Assembly (NCBI GenBank): GCA_029747585.1
Contig: JAPEVF010000243.1
Coordinates: forward strand, 1 to 60,736
Direction: 5' to 3'
Length of the DNA: 60,736 nucleotides
Origin: Pleurotus djamor
Taxonomy: Eukaryota; Basidiomycota; Agaricomycetes; Agaricales; Pleurotaceae
The translations under genes and the position numbers were made by a program. This document shows, one piece after another, positions 23,248 through 34,935 of this stretch. How positions within the stretch are numbered: the first letter of the stretch is position 1; each line of letters starts with the position of its first letter. Under the pieces are notes generated by a model, which saw only the letters and a list, made by a program, of their open reading frames with translations, was not told where the DNA came from and searched no databases.

Positions 23248-25744
23248 TCCGATGGCGATTGACGCTGATGGTTTTTGTTCTCTTGGTTTTTGTGTAGACA
23301 TGATCTCTCTGTGTTTTCGCCCAATGTTTTCTATTCTATTCACGCTGCTTTTCCTTTCTATCCCTTCTGCGCCTCAGTGAGGCACCCATCGTCCACCAAC
23401 ACCTCAAGCCGCCCAAGCTTCGAGTTTCTCTACGCTCTCAAATAAACGCAACCGCCGACTAAATGTGCGTTCCTTGTCTAGGTGCCGACCCTGTAATTCA
23501 CCCAATGTCAATGTTCAAACGTTCAACGTTCAACCCCTCGTCCCGGTGCCGAGCGAAGACCACTTTCGCTCCATCCTCCACTATCCGTTTCACACAAGTG
23601 AGGGGTGAGAGAAGTAGCTGTATATTGAGTCAAATCGGCTCACCCTATCTCAATCTTGGTCACCTCCAAAGTCGAGTAGAACGATGGTGATCGGGTGAGT
23701 CATCCCTTCATGTCAAGTTCGCTCGCATAAATATACTGACGCGTAAACTTTGTTCTCGGCCACTAACTGTCCTCAACCCACCCGAGGTGTTTTTCACGTT
23801 CGTGACAACTAAATGCGAGTACGCTCTGTTGTCGGGAGGGAGGGTGGAGAAGAGTAAGTTTTACTCACTTGAGCTGAATGAAGCAATGGCATCGACGATG
23901 CGGACATCCAGGAAACCAAGCCAGGTGCGAACCACATCGACGGTCGTAGACGTCGTCGTTGGGCGATGGGTATGGGGGAAGGTGGTCGCTGGGTGTGGGG
24001 AGTAGGGAGTGTCACGTTCCATTTCACCTTGTCTCAGAACAGAATTGTTCGACTTCAAGTTCGGAGTTGGGTTTGGGTTTGGTTTTGGGAGATCTAGGAT
24101 GATAGGAGGATCTAAAGGCTACAAATAGAGCTGTTCCATAATCGACGGTTTGATAGGCATGAATGGTGCTCACCACTTATAGAACACCATAATACATACA
24201 GCTAGATGATCAATGAATATGGGGTTTCAGTATGAGATCAAAGGGAGTTACTTAGGCTTGTGACCAGCCTGTCTATGATATTGTCGATAGACGGTCTCCT
24301 TTTTAAGCGACGACCCCATAGCGGTCTGGTTACGAGGCTAGAAGGGAGTGGTTGTTGATGGTATGGCCGAAGAAGTCCGAGTCGTACTTTCCTCTGGAGT
24401 ATCTGTGCAACACCTGAGCACGCACATGCTATTTACGCGTACGCAAACTCCGGGCGAGTGACAGCTTCAAGGGCTGTTACTTGAGTGAAGTGTCGTAACG
24501 TACAAGATAAATGGGGGCGATCGAGCAGAATAAGCATCCCATACCAAGTCCGAACTCGTCGGTGATGACGACAACTCACGAATTAAACTGCGCGAATCGT
24601 CAGTGTTACCAGCTCGGATGACACGACGCTGAAATTCAATAAATGTGTGGATCGCGTCACGTTTAGACGCACTATGAGTCGGCCCTCGATATGTTCTGAG
24701 ACCAACCCAAAAGGAAAGTAGCATTGGTGGGCACTACACTTGTAGGTTGGCGACCTTTGAGGATAGTGGTACTTAGAGTAGTGCAATGGTGCATCATAGT
24801 AATGTTCGATAGTCATGGGTCAGCAATGGTCACTGCTTGAAACGCATGCAAGCAAGGTAAGCAAGGCGACTGGCGGGTTAACAGGGTCGCAGCAGACTTA
24901 CGCACATGAAAATTCTAGGGGCATCGCTCTTAGTGCGAGTGTGCGCAGTTTGGTTTGAGCCGTCATACTAACTGGCTGGGATGAACGAAGAACCGTGAAT
25001 CAAGATTGACGTAAGAAAAAGAAGGAAAACTCGATGTCCTGCGCTGATGTGCGTCAGCGCTGTTTCACGATAATGTTGGAGGACGGCCATGGTGGGACTT
25101 CATCCCAATATAATATGGGTGTGCGTTGCAATTGGTCGTCGCCGGTCAGTGGATGGATTTCTGCTGTAGAACTGCGCCTCATTGAAGGCAGCGGGGTTTC
25201 AAACCAAGAAGGACGGATAACTGTGACCCTGACTGTTTATAGATTATCGATATAGTATATCCACTACTCGCAGTATGTGACTACCATCCTTCCGCAATTA
25301 GGTTCTTGCCTCCTCGTACTACCACATCAATCGTCCGTTCTCCGGTTACCGCAAGTTACTGGCCTATATCGTTGCAGTCGTGACAACGACTGCACAGCGC
25401 AATCCAGGCGCAATCACGAGCGATCTAGCTTTCGAAGCTGTCAAGCTAATGACAGAGAGCCTGCCAACATTTGTCACTCCCCTAGTCGAACTTTCATTGC
25501 ATTATCACTCACAACCCAATACTTAACAGTATAACAGTATGAACTCTGAAACTTGGGTTGGTTACTTACTTGTCCTATTCCTCGGATCCTCCGACCCTTT
25601 GCGTTATGCTATCTATTTCTTTGATATACAGCTTGCCCACCGAGTTGGTTCTTGTGTTCGATATCATTACTTAAAGACACTCCGCGAAGTATGCCAAGCT
25701 TCTCAACTTTCTACATCCCCCTCCACCTCAAACTCGACCAAATC
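23248..25744. other. 2.5-kb stretch without a gene
   Basis: Only short unsupported ORFs. I see no domain, tRNA or clear repeat in it. Confidence 0.45.
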
Positions 25745-26320
25745 ATGGTCAACCGAGCCCAACTCCCAAGACACGGCTCAAGTCCTCCTCCAGAATCTCA
25801 CCTGCATACCTCGCCTCCCACGCCGACTACTATAAGCACTATTAGTAGCGACCAGTCCAGCTCCAGCTCCAACAGCTTCTCCCGGTCACCTCACCCTATG
25901 CCTCCGCCTCCGCCATATTCTCCGTCACTTTCCTGCCCCGTCCACCCCACATATCCCCCCTATCCCTCCGACGATCCTCCACCCTACGACTGCAGATGCT
26001 ACTACACCCTACAACCATGCGGCGGATACTACAGACCAACCACGTACACATACGAAGCACCACAAACTGTACTGGCCCTTATCATACTACCCGCTGGCTT
26101 CGCGCAGTCATCCGCCCCTGTCTTTCCCTTGACCTCAATCCCGATGCAACTTCCAACCTCTCCCTATGTTTCTCCCACACCACCGCTAGACGAGCCACCG
26201 GTCATACCTATGTGCCGCCCATACCACTGTCTTTGCAACTTCCCAGCCTCTTGTCCTTATGCGAGTGTCTACCCCATTCATGATCAACCGTACCACCCGC
26301 CCGTGGCGATGCAGTGGTGA
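25745..26320 (+). CDS. proline-rich protein with PPxY motifs
   Basis: An open frame of 191 codons from ATG 25745, ending in AMQW at 26320. The frame is open further upstream, so an ATG at about 25690 is possible. The leader before 25745 ends in CCAAATC-ATG, like the gene at 22811. The protein is rich in Pro, Ser and Tyr, with PPPPYSP and DPPPYDC, both PPxY motifs of the type bound by WW domains. The tail has paired cysteines (MCRPYHCLCNFPASC). No signal peptide or membrane helix is evident. Function unknown; a WW-domain partner is only an inference. A diverged relative seems to lie downstream at 26983-27264. Confidence 0.5.
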   Translation: MVNRAQLPRHGSSPPPESHLHTSPPTPTTISTISSDQSSSSSNSFSRSPHPMPPPPPYSPSLSCPVHPTYPPYPSDDPPPYDCRCYYTLQPCGGYYRPTTYTYEAPQTVLALIILPAGFAQSSAPVFPLTSIPMQLPTSPYVSPTPPLDEPPVIPMCRPYHCLCNFPASCPYASVYPIHDQPYHPPVAMQW

Positions 26321-26982
26321 TCACCACTTACTAGCAAGTGAAATTCCCCGGCGAATACGATGACAAGAACTCCTATGCACGCACCCTTCTATACTCTATG
26401 ACTATGAGTATCTCTTTGCTACCATGACGCGTTGACCACGTCTCCTTGGATCATACGAGTACCATTCACCATCTGATTCGACCCACCCCGCGATTGGAAC
26501 TCCTGTCATCCCTATGCACCATCTTTACCCCCGCCGTTCCAACTTTCTGCGACTTACTTGCCCAATCTTGCCTTGATGAGAGTCGAGACGGCGCCCCATA
26601 TGTCGATCTCACTTAACCTCATCAACCTTAACACTACGAGTCGCAATTGACGCGTGCCATTTTCTACCCACTCCTTGACGGCCATGCTCCTATGCTACTC
26701 GTAAATTCAACGATATGCACTCCCCCACTTGATTATCCAACCACTATCCCTCATGGTGACCGATGCTGGCAGGCCACGATTCTATCACCACCCACCACTC
26801 ATCGCTTTCAGTTCAGCTTGGTGGAACTAAACTACTCATGCTTGCCGCAAGCTTCACGCCCGAACATGTCTTCGGAACTTTGACTCACCGTCGCGACCAC
26901 GGGCAGGAGAGCGCGACGTTCTCAATCAACTCCTGATCCTCCTATCCTCCTCGATGCCTTCATAACGCCTGTCATGTTCCTC
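26321..26982. other. spacer between proline-rich ORFs
   Basis: No gene supported. Short ORFs of similar composition are probably decayed coding sequence or chance. Confidence 0.35.
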
Positions 26983-27264
26983 CTTCCCTCATTTTCCTTT
27001 GTACAACAACGTTCACCATCATCTCTTCCTTTGCCCTGTCTCCACCCGCTCCCACTAGTCATCCGCCGTCTAACTCCCATCCCATTACTGCAATTACAAC
27101 CTCAAATCACGACCCCATTCATCCCTATCCAAATCCCTACGACCCGCCCCACATCACCGTCTCAATGCCGAGCCCATTGTGTGAGTTTGCGTCTCTAGAT
27201 TTTGCTTTTACTTCCTCTTACCCTGCTTATCCATTTGCCTTCCTAGATCAGCTTCAAGGTCAAT
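26983..27264 (+). pseudogene. possible degenerate copy of the PPxY-type gene
   Basis: The frame ending at 27264 reads DPIHPYPNPYDPPHITVSMP, then PLCEFASLDF. It resembles the C-terminal part of the 25745 gene (PPVIPMCRPYHCLCNF...). Both are followed by similar DNA (AGTGGT(GA)TCACCAC). No good start was seen. Similarity is weak and judged by eye. Confidence 0.3.
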
Positions 27265-28145
27265 GTTAGTGGTCACCACCGTCGCTCCTACCTAATACAC
27301 ATCATCCCACCTGACGTCCGACCGCACATCTTGTTTCGTGGCGCCTGACCATACCCACACACCCACGCACATACACAAGCTTCGATTCCAAATACCGCAT
27401 ATGTATATATCCGTCTCCGCTGCCATTTCTGTATGTATCCCACCCCTCTGGTTATTCTAAGACGTCTATGCCTCGATTGTAAGCAGCGAATTGAGAGTTG
27501 TTTCCGGAAGTCGCTAGCGATGAGTTGAAGTTGGGATGCTTGGGCTTGTCTTAATGATATGAGAGAAAGCTTGATGATGGACTCTCTTCTCATCTATCTC
27601 CCCTTTATACATTTAGCCTCGTAGCGGACGCGTAGGTGCAAAGCAAGGCTATGTTCCCTAGCATTCAGAACCCGAGTACTCGAATCACTCAATTTGCAGT
27701 ATAACGCTGTTGTAGCTGCCAAGAGACACGAAGCTGTTCATTGAAATGGACTAATCCGGAGTCGACCTTCAAGGTATTTGGGCTGCTCTGCTCGGTGGCC
27801 GTCGGCGTTGATTGTAGATGTGTCTGCCTAGCTAACGTCGAACGAAACGACCCATCAACTGCGGACGCGCAATTCATTGTTTAAGGAAGCAAGGAGGCCT
27901 TACCATGGAGTGCACAGTTAGTACGACGTGTCAGTGACAGACGTGGACAAATACCCTTGCCCTAGGAGCAGGTGCCCAACAAGAAGGCTGTAGCTTGGCG
28001 GCTAATCGATGCAACGAGATAATAGTCGATGAGTCGTATTACAAGTAAGTAAGCACGTACCCCAGATGGTAGACTCTTCCACGCGAAGCTGCCACCAGCC
28101 TACACAATACACACTGAGACTTGGTGTACTTGCGTCCAGTGTGGG

Positions 28146-28154
28146 CATATAAAA
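28146..28154 (+). promoter_or_regulatory. TATA-like site
   Basis: CATATAAAA, followed 20 nt later by a tandem duplication. No ORF was found downstream on this strand. Confidence 0.3.
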
Positions 28155-28174
28155 TGGTGTGAGGTTGGTACCGA

Positions 28175-28204
28175 GTATCCAACTTGACCGTATCCAACTT
28201 GACC
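28175..28204. repeat. 15-bp perfect tandem duplication
   Basis: GTATCCAACTTGACC occurs twice, at 28175-28189 and 28190-28204. Confidence 0.9.
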
Positions 28205-28314
28205 GAGTTCAATCTCACCCCGTGTAGGAATAGGAGTCATCGGGAGGGGCGAGGAGTCCTATACTGGTATGAGAGCGCTGGATCAGCGACGGCAAGGTAA
28301 AGTCGGTTCGACGT

Positions 28315-28453
28315 TCAAGATGCTTTAGGGATTGGAGCATCAGGAGGAGGATGGGTGGAAATGGAGGAGGACCAGTCTTTGCTAGCGTCATTAGCACGTC
28401 GCAAGTGCCCTCAAAGTCGTTGGTATTCGGGGTACAATTATTATTCGAGTGTG
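28315..28453 (-). pseudogene. degenerate relative of the 22811 gene, second exon
   Basis: Minus strand, after a TTTCTTTAG acceptor: the frame reads VLMTLAKTGPPPFPP, matching KMATLGKTGPPPPPP of the 22811 gene. The DNA match continues through a CCTCCTCCTGATGCT stretch to CCTAAAGCAYCTTGA. A one-base shift is needed to recover the ending PDAPIPKAS. The first exon was not found. Confidence 0.5.
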
Positions 28454-28523
28454 CTAAAGAAAGAGGATGAACAGATGAGTTGCTAGCTCGCCGTTGAGCC
28501 GACTCAACTCAAGAGTCAGCACA

Positions 28524-28588
28524 CACCTACTTCTCCCCCTTCACTTGTGTGAAGCAGATGGTAGGTGTGTTAGGGGGAGAAGTAGGTG
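28524..28588. repeat. inverted-repeat unit 1
   Basis: Perfect 16-bp arms: CACCTACTTCTCCCCC at 28524-28539 and its reverse complement at 28573-28588. Inside the loop is a smaller TTCAC/GTGAA hairpin. The shared 18-mer GGCCGTGTCTTGACGTCG follows at 28603-28620. Confidence 0.85.
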
Positions 28589-28687
28589 CGGTGAGGGGAG
28601 TCGGCCGTGTCTTGACGTCGTATCGTCTCGTTTTGCTCGTCTGATAAGCAAGGCGTTCATTTTGCAACTCAACTCACAAACGCTTCA

Positions 28688-28742
28688 CCTCCTACCTCTC
28701 CCTCTCGGCTTATATGAAGCGGATGATAGGCGAGGTAGGAGG
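28688..28742. repeat. inverted-repeat unit 2
   Basis: Perfect 11-bp arms: CCTCCTACCTC at 28688-28698 and its reverse complement at 28732-28742. The loop shares a GAAGCRGATGRTAGG motif with unit 1, and the same 18-mer follows at 28764-28781. The two units are tandem duplicates 161 bp apart. Confidence 0.85.
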
Positions 28743-29120
28743 AGAAGGAAGAAGAGGGGAGGCGGCCGTGTCTTGACGTCGAGCGATCGTTCGGGTCTTG
28801 ATGTCGTCCGAGTCGTCTTGCGGGGCGCTCGACCTGTAAAGAGGTCAGAGGTACTCACACAGGAAGCTTCCACACCCCGTCCCATGCCTACAAGAACAAA
28901 GGTAGTCAGTATCTCGCAATCATCTACGCAGAAAAGGATGACTTGCCCCCTCAGAACGCCGTCATGCTTTGGCCTGAAACACACCTCCACTGGTTCTCGA
29001 CAAAGCTTTACCGACGGAGAATGAGCCCCACCTTTTCGAGCGTAGGGACACGCCCCGCGGTCCTAGCCCGTGAGCCATTGCGTTTCCGCTATGCACCGCC
29101 CGTGTGGCGGACCAGCCGCT

Positions 29121-29614
29121 TCACACTTCGGGTACATGGGAGGGACCCCCCAGCCTGATCCCCGCAGGGCTAGCCAGAGTCAGTCTAAAGTGTCCAGTCG
29201 TACCGACGACATCCTCCTTCTGAAAAAGGTATGTCAGTAAAAATGCCACGNAAAAGAAGAAAATATGATAACTCACCTCCTCACTGTGCCCACCCGGAAC
29301 CCTGTACACCCTCTGAGGGATGATTTGTCCCGGGAAAGCGGACCACGTCTCTGGGTTAACAGAGACGAAGCCATATCCCTTAGGACAAGACCATCCCAGC
29401 AACTGACCCTAGGCAGAGGACCCCGTCATCTGTGAAGACGACAGAACCATACGACAGGGCTGTCACCTTTGACTGTTTGCATCAGCGCGTAGCATGTGCG
29501 AGGTGGCAACACCCGGAGGCGTATATCCCAAAGTACAGGAGGGTGAGCACTAAAAACCGCAACACACTCACTCGAACCCCCGCAACCCCCACTTACCATG
29601 CAAGTACCTCTTCC
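29121..29614 (-). CDS. 3' part of an unidentified gene
   Basis: Four exon pieces join in phase: 29597-29614, 29474-29549, 29277-29408 and 29121-29219 (stop). Introns are 29550-29596, 29409-29473 and 29220-29276 (the last contains an N). The protein reads EEVLAC, then AHPPVLWDIRLRVLPPRTCY, SCPKGYGFVSVNPETWSAF, RVYRVPGGHSEE and GTTGHFRLTLASPAG. The composition looks like a folded soluble domain, but I do not recognise it. The 5' end is unresolved; an upstream minus ORF reaching about 29790 may contribute. It lies close behind the gene ending at 29814. Confidence 0.45.
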
Positions 29615-29813
29615 CTGGGGAAAAAAGTAGTGAGATAGGTCGCCCTTTTATGTGTTTCTGCAGCTGTTGGTTGGTCATATCCGCGCTGGCTGTGTCGATA
29701 TGTTCGATTGTTGGTAAACGATCGAGGAGGCGCAAGTTGAAGAGTCAAGACGCGTCGACGCGTCTGCCTCACGTGTTTGTGGCTTACCAAAATGGGAAAG
29801 TCTTCACATGGCA

Positions 29814-30060
29814 GCTCCGATCTCGCGAACGCTCATATCTGCTTGAATAACCGGCTCATCCTCTTCCATCATGTTCCCGGCTTAAGCGACGTGTCCTTTC
29901 TTCGCATTCAACACCTTACTCACACTTAACCACACCGTTTGGAGTTCTTGGAGTTGGATGTGCTGATCTTTGAGAAGATTGCGACGGATTTGAAAGCTGG
30001 AGACGCGCTGGAGAGCCTGGAGAGAAGGTGCAACCTGGGGGCGACTCGGAGATGATGTGT
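29814..30060 (-). CDS. small coiled-coil-like coding fragment
   Basis: The minus strand encodes a heptad-like stretch (LQALQRVSSFQIRRNLLKDQ, then IQLQELQTVW). A short exon ending MMEEDEPVIQADM...REIGAAM follows, with stop at 29814. The join needs a 39-nt intron, short for this genome. Start unknown; another frame (MYGPKPVAEQSL) may supply it. Existence of a gene is plausible but unproven. Confidence 0.3.
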
Positions 30061-30695
30061 TGAGAGCGATTGCTCGGCTACGGGTTTAGGTCCGTACATG
30101 TTGGTCTCTCTGCCGCCACCGCTGGTCCTGAAATCAACATTCAATATGAATCTTGCGGGTGCGGTTCTTGCTGTGCGCCCAAAACGTCTACTCTATGTAT
30201 GAGAGTTCTGGCTTGTTTACTCAGAGTCTTTGTTGCTTGACAATTGTATCATGTCACAACTGCGATCGCCCTCTTTTCTGTTGCGAGCTGTGAACGCTGC
30301 CCGTTGGAACTTGTCTCGATTCTGCTCCGCAGCTTTGATGAAGTCACGCCGTCGACATCAGATATCTGGTGTCGTCTGTTGTTGTCCGATCTTTCGCTTG
30401 CTGAATCGACCGGAACACTTTCTTTGGCTCAAATTGTCACTTCTTACAACTTCGGCGTCAGTTTTTGATTTGGTGCCAAGTTACCATCACTNCCCCCCAT
30501 AATTTCTCGCGCACGATTGACGATGAAGCTTAGCTTTTGTATTGCAACCATCCGTCAAAACCTTGTTGATGAAATGGTATGTTTCGTCCAAGTTTTGCCC
30601 CCAGATTACATAGATCGTGATGCTGGAGGTCTGACCGCNTTTTTGGATAGCATATAACCTCTGCAGCTCGATGGGTCAGAACCATCTGAACTTCC
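30061..30695. other. upstream region of the first 7TM gene
   Basis: No gene resolved. A plus ORF near 30244-30468 contains CPLELVSILLRSFDE, faintly F-box-like, but without further support. Ns lie at 30492 and 30639 beside C and T runs. Confidence 0.35.
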
Positions 30696-32644
30696 ATGAC
30701 CACTTTCCCCGCCATTGTTTCTATATTCACGCACCTTGGATCGCCACTTCTAATCGGTGGGCACGGTTGTTCTAATCAACTTGGCAATTATGGCCTGATC
30801 GTCCCTCCCAGGCACCGCACTGGCATCCATGTTAGTGGTTTCATTCTCCCCGAGATGGGCCTCAAATCCATTGACTTCGTCTTAGACTCTATGGTATATT
30901 TGTTGGGCAGACAATCTGGTATTTCCGCTCTTTCTCGAACGATCGAACCCTCTTCAAGATCTTAGTGGGTCGCATCTTTTAACGGCTGAATATTCCCCCC
31001 TCTGATAGTAAAGATCCTAGGTTGTCGTGCTTCTGTTGGTGTCATATCTCGCTTCTTTAACACCCTTGAATTGCAATGCTCACCTCTCTGTACTTGAAGA
31101 CTGTTAGATGGGGCCCAGACAGGTAGTTTCGCCGCGGGCGCATATCAAGGCTACCTGCACATTCACACACTCGATCCGAGACTTGGGAGGTAAGCACACT
31201 TATGATTACTATAGACTCAATTTCTAGTTTGACCTACCGTATCGCAGCGGGTTGATTGTTCGTTGCTTTGATTCCTCTCACAATACCAGCTTAACGTGCG
31301 CGACCCCATTCTAGGCATATGCTTATTTTTCGGTACTTCTCCTTTTTCCAAGCGACCCTTTCACCAGAGTGACTTGCTCAATTGCTAGACTTTGACGGTT
31401 CTCGCCGTACAAAGGTCCGTGCAATCTCTCTCTTCCTCAAACACCTCACTCTGGTTCACCGTTCAAGTGCATTCACCTACCGTATATGGATCAGTGAGAA
31501 GCTTCTCTCCCTGTCATACCGCTATATCAATCACTAATATCACGATAAATTGCTAGTGAGCCAACGCACCCGACTTATCACCGGTCTCCTGGTATGTCCT
31601 GACTTGCTCTTACGTGAATAAACGTTGGAACATCCTCCTAGGTCTTCCTTACACTTTTGCGATTTGGTTCGTCCGGGCTCTACGCTATACGCCTCGCGGT
31701 TTGCTGACTCCATCCCCTTCAGCTGCGTCCCTTGGTGAGTAGGATCCCCGTGCTGATCTACTGACTGTCATCGACAACGGTTTTTCACTTTCCATGAAGG
31801 TTTTAACGCGGCCGTGTACGTTAACTTTGCCACCTACAGTGCGAGTTTTCATTTGAGTACCTCTTATTAGGGCGTTGGTTGACAACGCATTCACCATTCA
31901 CTATCCTGTTTGCAACGTTTGTGACCATTTCGCCGTTTCTATGATGATATCTGTACCCTGAATACTCTATGGACTCGCAGGGATTTGGGATCGTCGAGAT
32001 GACGTCCGCCGCGGCTTGCGACATTATCACGGCAATCGCTATGGTCTGTTACCTTTCCAAGGGACGCACAGAGTTTCCTACTAGGTACCGATCGCACTTT
32101 CCCCCCCGTCAGATTTACTATGACTGATTGTATTCCAGGACGCAAAGTTTGATCAATAAGCTCATCTTTTACTTCGTCGGGATCGGTGCTTTAACGAGGT
32201 AAGCTAGCTGCTATAGTTGGGATGACCGTCAGAACAATGACTCGTTGACTTTCGGCTGTAGCATCTTTGCGTTGGCCGTCTTAATCCTGGTACGTCTCCA
32301 TCCCTTCACGCTCTTCGGGCCATTGGAACTCAGACTCTACTACAAGTGGCTGGCTCTACCACACACTTTGATCTTTCTCATTTTCCACTCGGTCATCAGC
32401 AAGCGTAAGTTTCCTTCTATCTTGCTGTATTTCGCGTCAGCAATTACTGTGTCCCTCGTTTAGTCTATGCCAATTCGTTCATGGTAACGTGAGTATGGAC
32501 TTTCCAGCTTTCGTCCAATGTCCTCCTTCTATCAGCAACTGAACTTTGTTATGCTCATGTGGCAGTCTCAATTCTCGGCAATCATCGCGTGACGAAGACA
32601 CCGTTGAAATGTCCATCATTTGGGAGAGCAAAGGGAATTGGTAG
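30696..32644 (+). CDS. seven-transmembrane DUF6534-type protein 1, 20 exons
   Basis: Polytopic membrane protein of a GPCR-like fungal family of unknown ligand. The model has 20 exons that sum to 828 nt, 275 aa, with consistent phase throughout. Exon starts (approx.): 30696, 30812, 30886, 31021, 31100, 31248, 31315, 31389, 31468, 31557, 31642, 31723, 31800, 31871, 31981, 32139, 32262, 32347, 32464, 32566. Family marks: SPLLIGTALASILYGI, YFRSFSNDRTLFKIL, AFTYRIWI, IVEMTSAAACDIITAIAMV, then SLINKLIFYFVGIGALTSIF and KLYANSFMVTLNSR. The cytoplasmic tail is short. Several exons are only 10-26 nt long. Exon lengths match the second copy at 36199. The gene ends 140 bp from the stop of the convergent G-domain gene. 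Confidence 0.85.
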
Positions 32645-32784
32645 GCAACTTAACGTCATGCGACCTTTGCCTTTGGTTTACGAACATTACCCTATATCAC
32701 CTATTATGACCTTACCTCCGGCAGCGATGACGCTCTTGCTCAAGGTCGGCGTTGGCAGGGAAGGCGATGTCATGGAACGTCCAC

Positions 32785-34935
32785 CTAAGTAGTGGTGGAC
32801 GTGACTGTGTTGATTCCATTTCGTCCACCAACATTGCTGCTATGAAAGTAACCATTGTAGTAGAAGTCGCCATTGATATTGAGGAACATCCTCTCGATCC
32901 CCAAATCTCCTCCCCATTCCCAAGCGTTGTTATTCAGAGTGACGGCATTGCGTATATCTCGCATCCACTGGAGGATCTCGTGGCGGATCTCGCGGATCTC
33001 AGTCATCATCACATCAACCTGTGACCCAGCGATCCCCTGCGCTTGCGGCAAGGCTGAGCCTGACGTTGGTAGCGTCTCGACCGCGTTGTGAGCAGTTTTG
33101 TTTAGGCACCCACATGGTGGTTGAGGTTGAGAAGGTGTTCGCAGCTGAGCCACTTTCTTACTGCGTTGTACCTGAGATACTAGCCTTGCTCGAGAAGGGA
33201 TTGTAGGATCTGAGTGCCTTGAAAGTAATGATTGCGCCGCGTTGAACCTATGTTCATGGGCCCTAAAGAGAGTAGATTGAACCGACGCTGGTAAGTCTAG
33301 AGTAGGGCATATGAATTACCAGTGGATTTGGGTCCTGCTCGCCGAGGTTACGGGGGTTATATCCGTAGGTGTCGGCGATGTTAGAATTTGGGAATTCACG
33401 CTGGTCGGTGAGCTAGAGATTGAGCGGTGAGTGACAATACTAAACTCTGAACTTGAGCGTGGATGAAACTTACACATTGAATGGACATGTGGGGAACGCA
33501 ATCAGATTTATAAGCGACTCTCCTGAAGTGGACGCGGAATCAGACAGGACTGTGGCTGTTGGTGGGACGACTCGTAAGTCGTCTTCGGCACAGTGGACGT
33601 TGATATGAAGTGGCGTTTTGGCAGTGTTCTGTGCGACTTGAATTACAATGAGTTCTCATAGTAAGGAGAAATATGATCACGTACAACTGATGAAGGTTCT
33701 TCTACGGAAGCATGGCCGGAAGATGGAGGCGGTTGGCCGGGCAATTGATGATCTGCCTCACTGTCATTGTCTGGGAGGGATTGCGTCACGGAATCAGATC
33801 CTTGAAGTTGTGTATTTGGGATCGCGTTGTGGACAAGAAGAGGTGCTTGGTCAGAGGCGGCGGAATCGTTTGTGTGTATGATCTTTTCCTGTCGCTCCAT
33901 AACAGAAATATGATTTTTGTGCTCTTCGATCAAGGTACAGGTCTGAACGGTCGCGCCATTGGTCGAAGAGCGTAATTGTGCTTCAATGCGACGAATGGCT
34001 TGTCGAATTTCATTGATAAATTTTGTAAGCCACTGGAGAAGCGTCAAGCCTGCAGACGTTTGTGAGAGGAGCTTTCCCTGGACCACCATTTCTTGTTGTA
34101 TGAGGAGAGGTCGCGGCTGAGGAACGTGTTGGAATCGGTCTATGATTCCCCAGGCACTCTCATACGTGCGTTCGAAGCGGGTAACACGAGAACCGGCGAT
34201 GATCATCGAACTCCAGTACACTGATACCAATTCAGTCTCCCGACGCTGGCCAAGGGTTTCGTCGACCTCGCCCCACAGTGTAGTGGTAAGCATAACGTTG
34301 CTCAAGGCAGGTGAACCGCATAACTTTCGAAATACCTCGAGGTTTCGCAGTGGCGTCCCCGCCATTCGATTATCCGAGATACGATGGAGGTAGAGTATAC
34401 CGGAGAGCGTTATCTTCCGTTTGTACCTTGTTCGGTTGTAAGAAATCCGGGTAAACGATATAGAGGAACTAACACTCACATGTAGACGAGCCATTTGGCG
34501 ATGGAGTTGAGGATGTCTCCATCCGATCGGTTGGTGTCATCGAAGCCAGGCGTATCCACAAAAACGACGTCCCGATTACCATCAGGATGTCGGCAGCCAT
34601 AGGCAGCAATGTCTTGAGTGCATGACTCTAGGCTATCTCCTACGACAGCGCTTTTGGATTTTGTGGCTATATTGATAAACTGGTGGCATAGTGAGCCAAT
34701 GTGGGACATGGATGACGGTAAAATGACCCTACTGTGCTTTTCCCCGATCCAGTGGGACCCATGACACTACCAAGTATAAGTTAGTCATTAAGTTCTTCTG
34801 GTTGGGATCGGCCAATACATACGCTATGATCATGTCATCCCTTGAGATTGGGCGCGTTTCTGAGGGGGCGGAAGGAGGGTCTACAGGCAAGTAATTTGGG
34901 AGCGAGCGAGTAGACAGGGCCCGTGACGGGGCCAT
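32785..34935 (-). CDS. P-loop G-domain (GTPase-like) protein
   Basis: Likely nucleotide-binding protein of the AIG1/septin-like G-domain group that is expanded in mushrooms. Seven exons; introns 34767-34822, 34680-34732, 34427-34479, 33629-33684, 33413-33473 and 33263-33319 leave 1815 nt, 604 aa. Walker A GPTGSGKST is at residues 41-49, split from the next part by an intron. Switch/G3 motif DTPGFDDT is near 91-98. A LSGILYLHRISDNRMAGTPL segment follows, typical of this group. After the G domain come a helical region, a Ser/Pro-rich part, and a C-terminal helix (MMTEIREIRHEILQWMRDIR). No canonical NKxD was seen. It lies between two 7TM paralogues on the opposite strand. Confidence 0.85.

Larger units (their letters stand above)
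27265..28314. other. intergenic with TATA-like sites
   Basis: Contains a minus-strand TATA-like site (27603-27610) with a leader resembling that of the 22811 gene (CATCATCAA...TTTCTC), but no convincing ORF follows. A plus-strand TATA-like site lies at 28146-28154, followed by a duplicated 15-mer. Confidence 0.35.
28454..29120. other. intergenic with duplicated hairpin units
   Basis: Holds the two inverted-repeat units described separately. Minus-strand pieces at 28800-28990 may be exons of an unresolved gene. Confidence 0.35.

Noticed and set aside
23139..23324. Glycine-rich minus ORF
   Set aside because: Reverse complement of the polyproline stretch of the 22811 gene.
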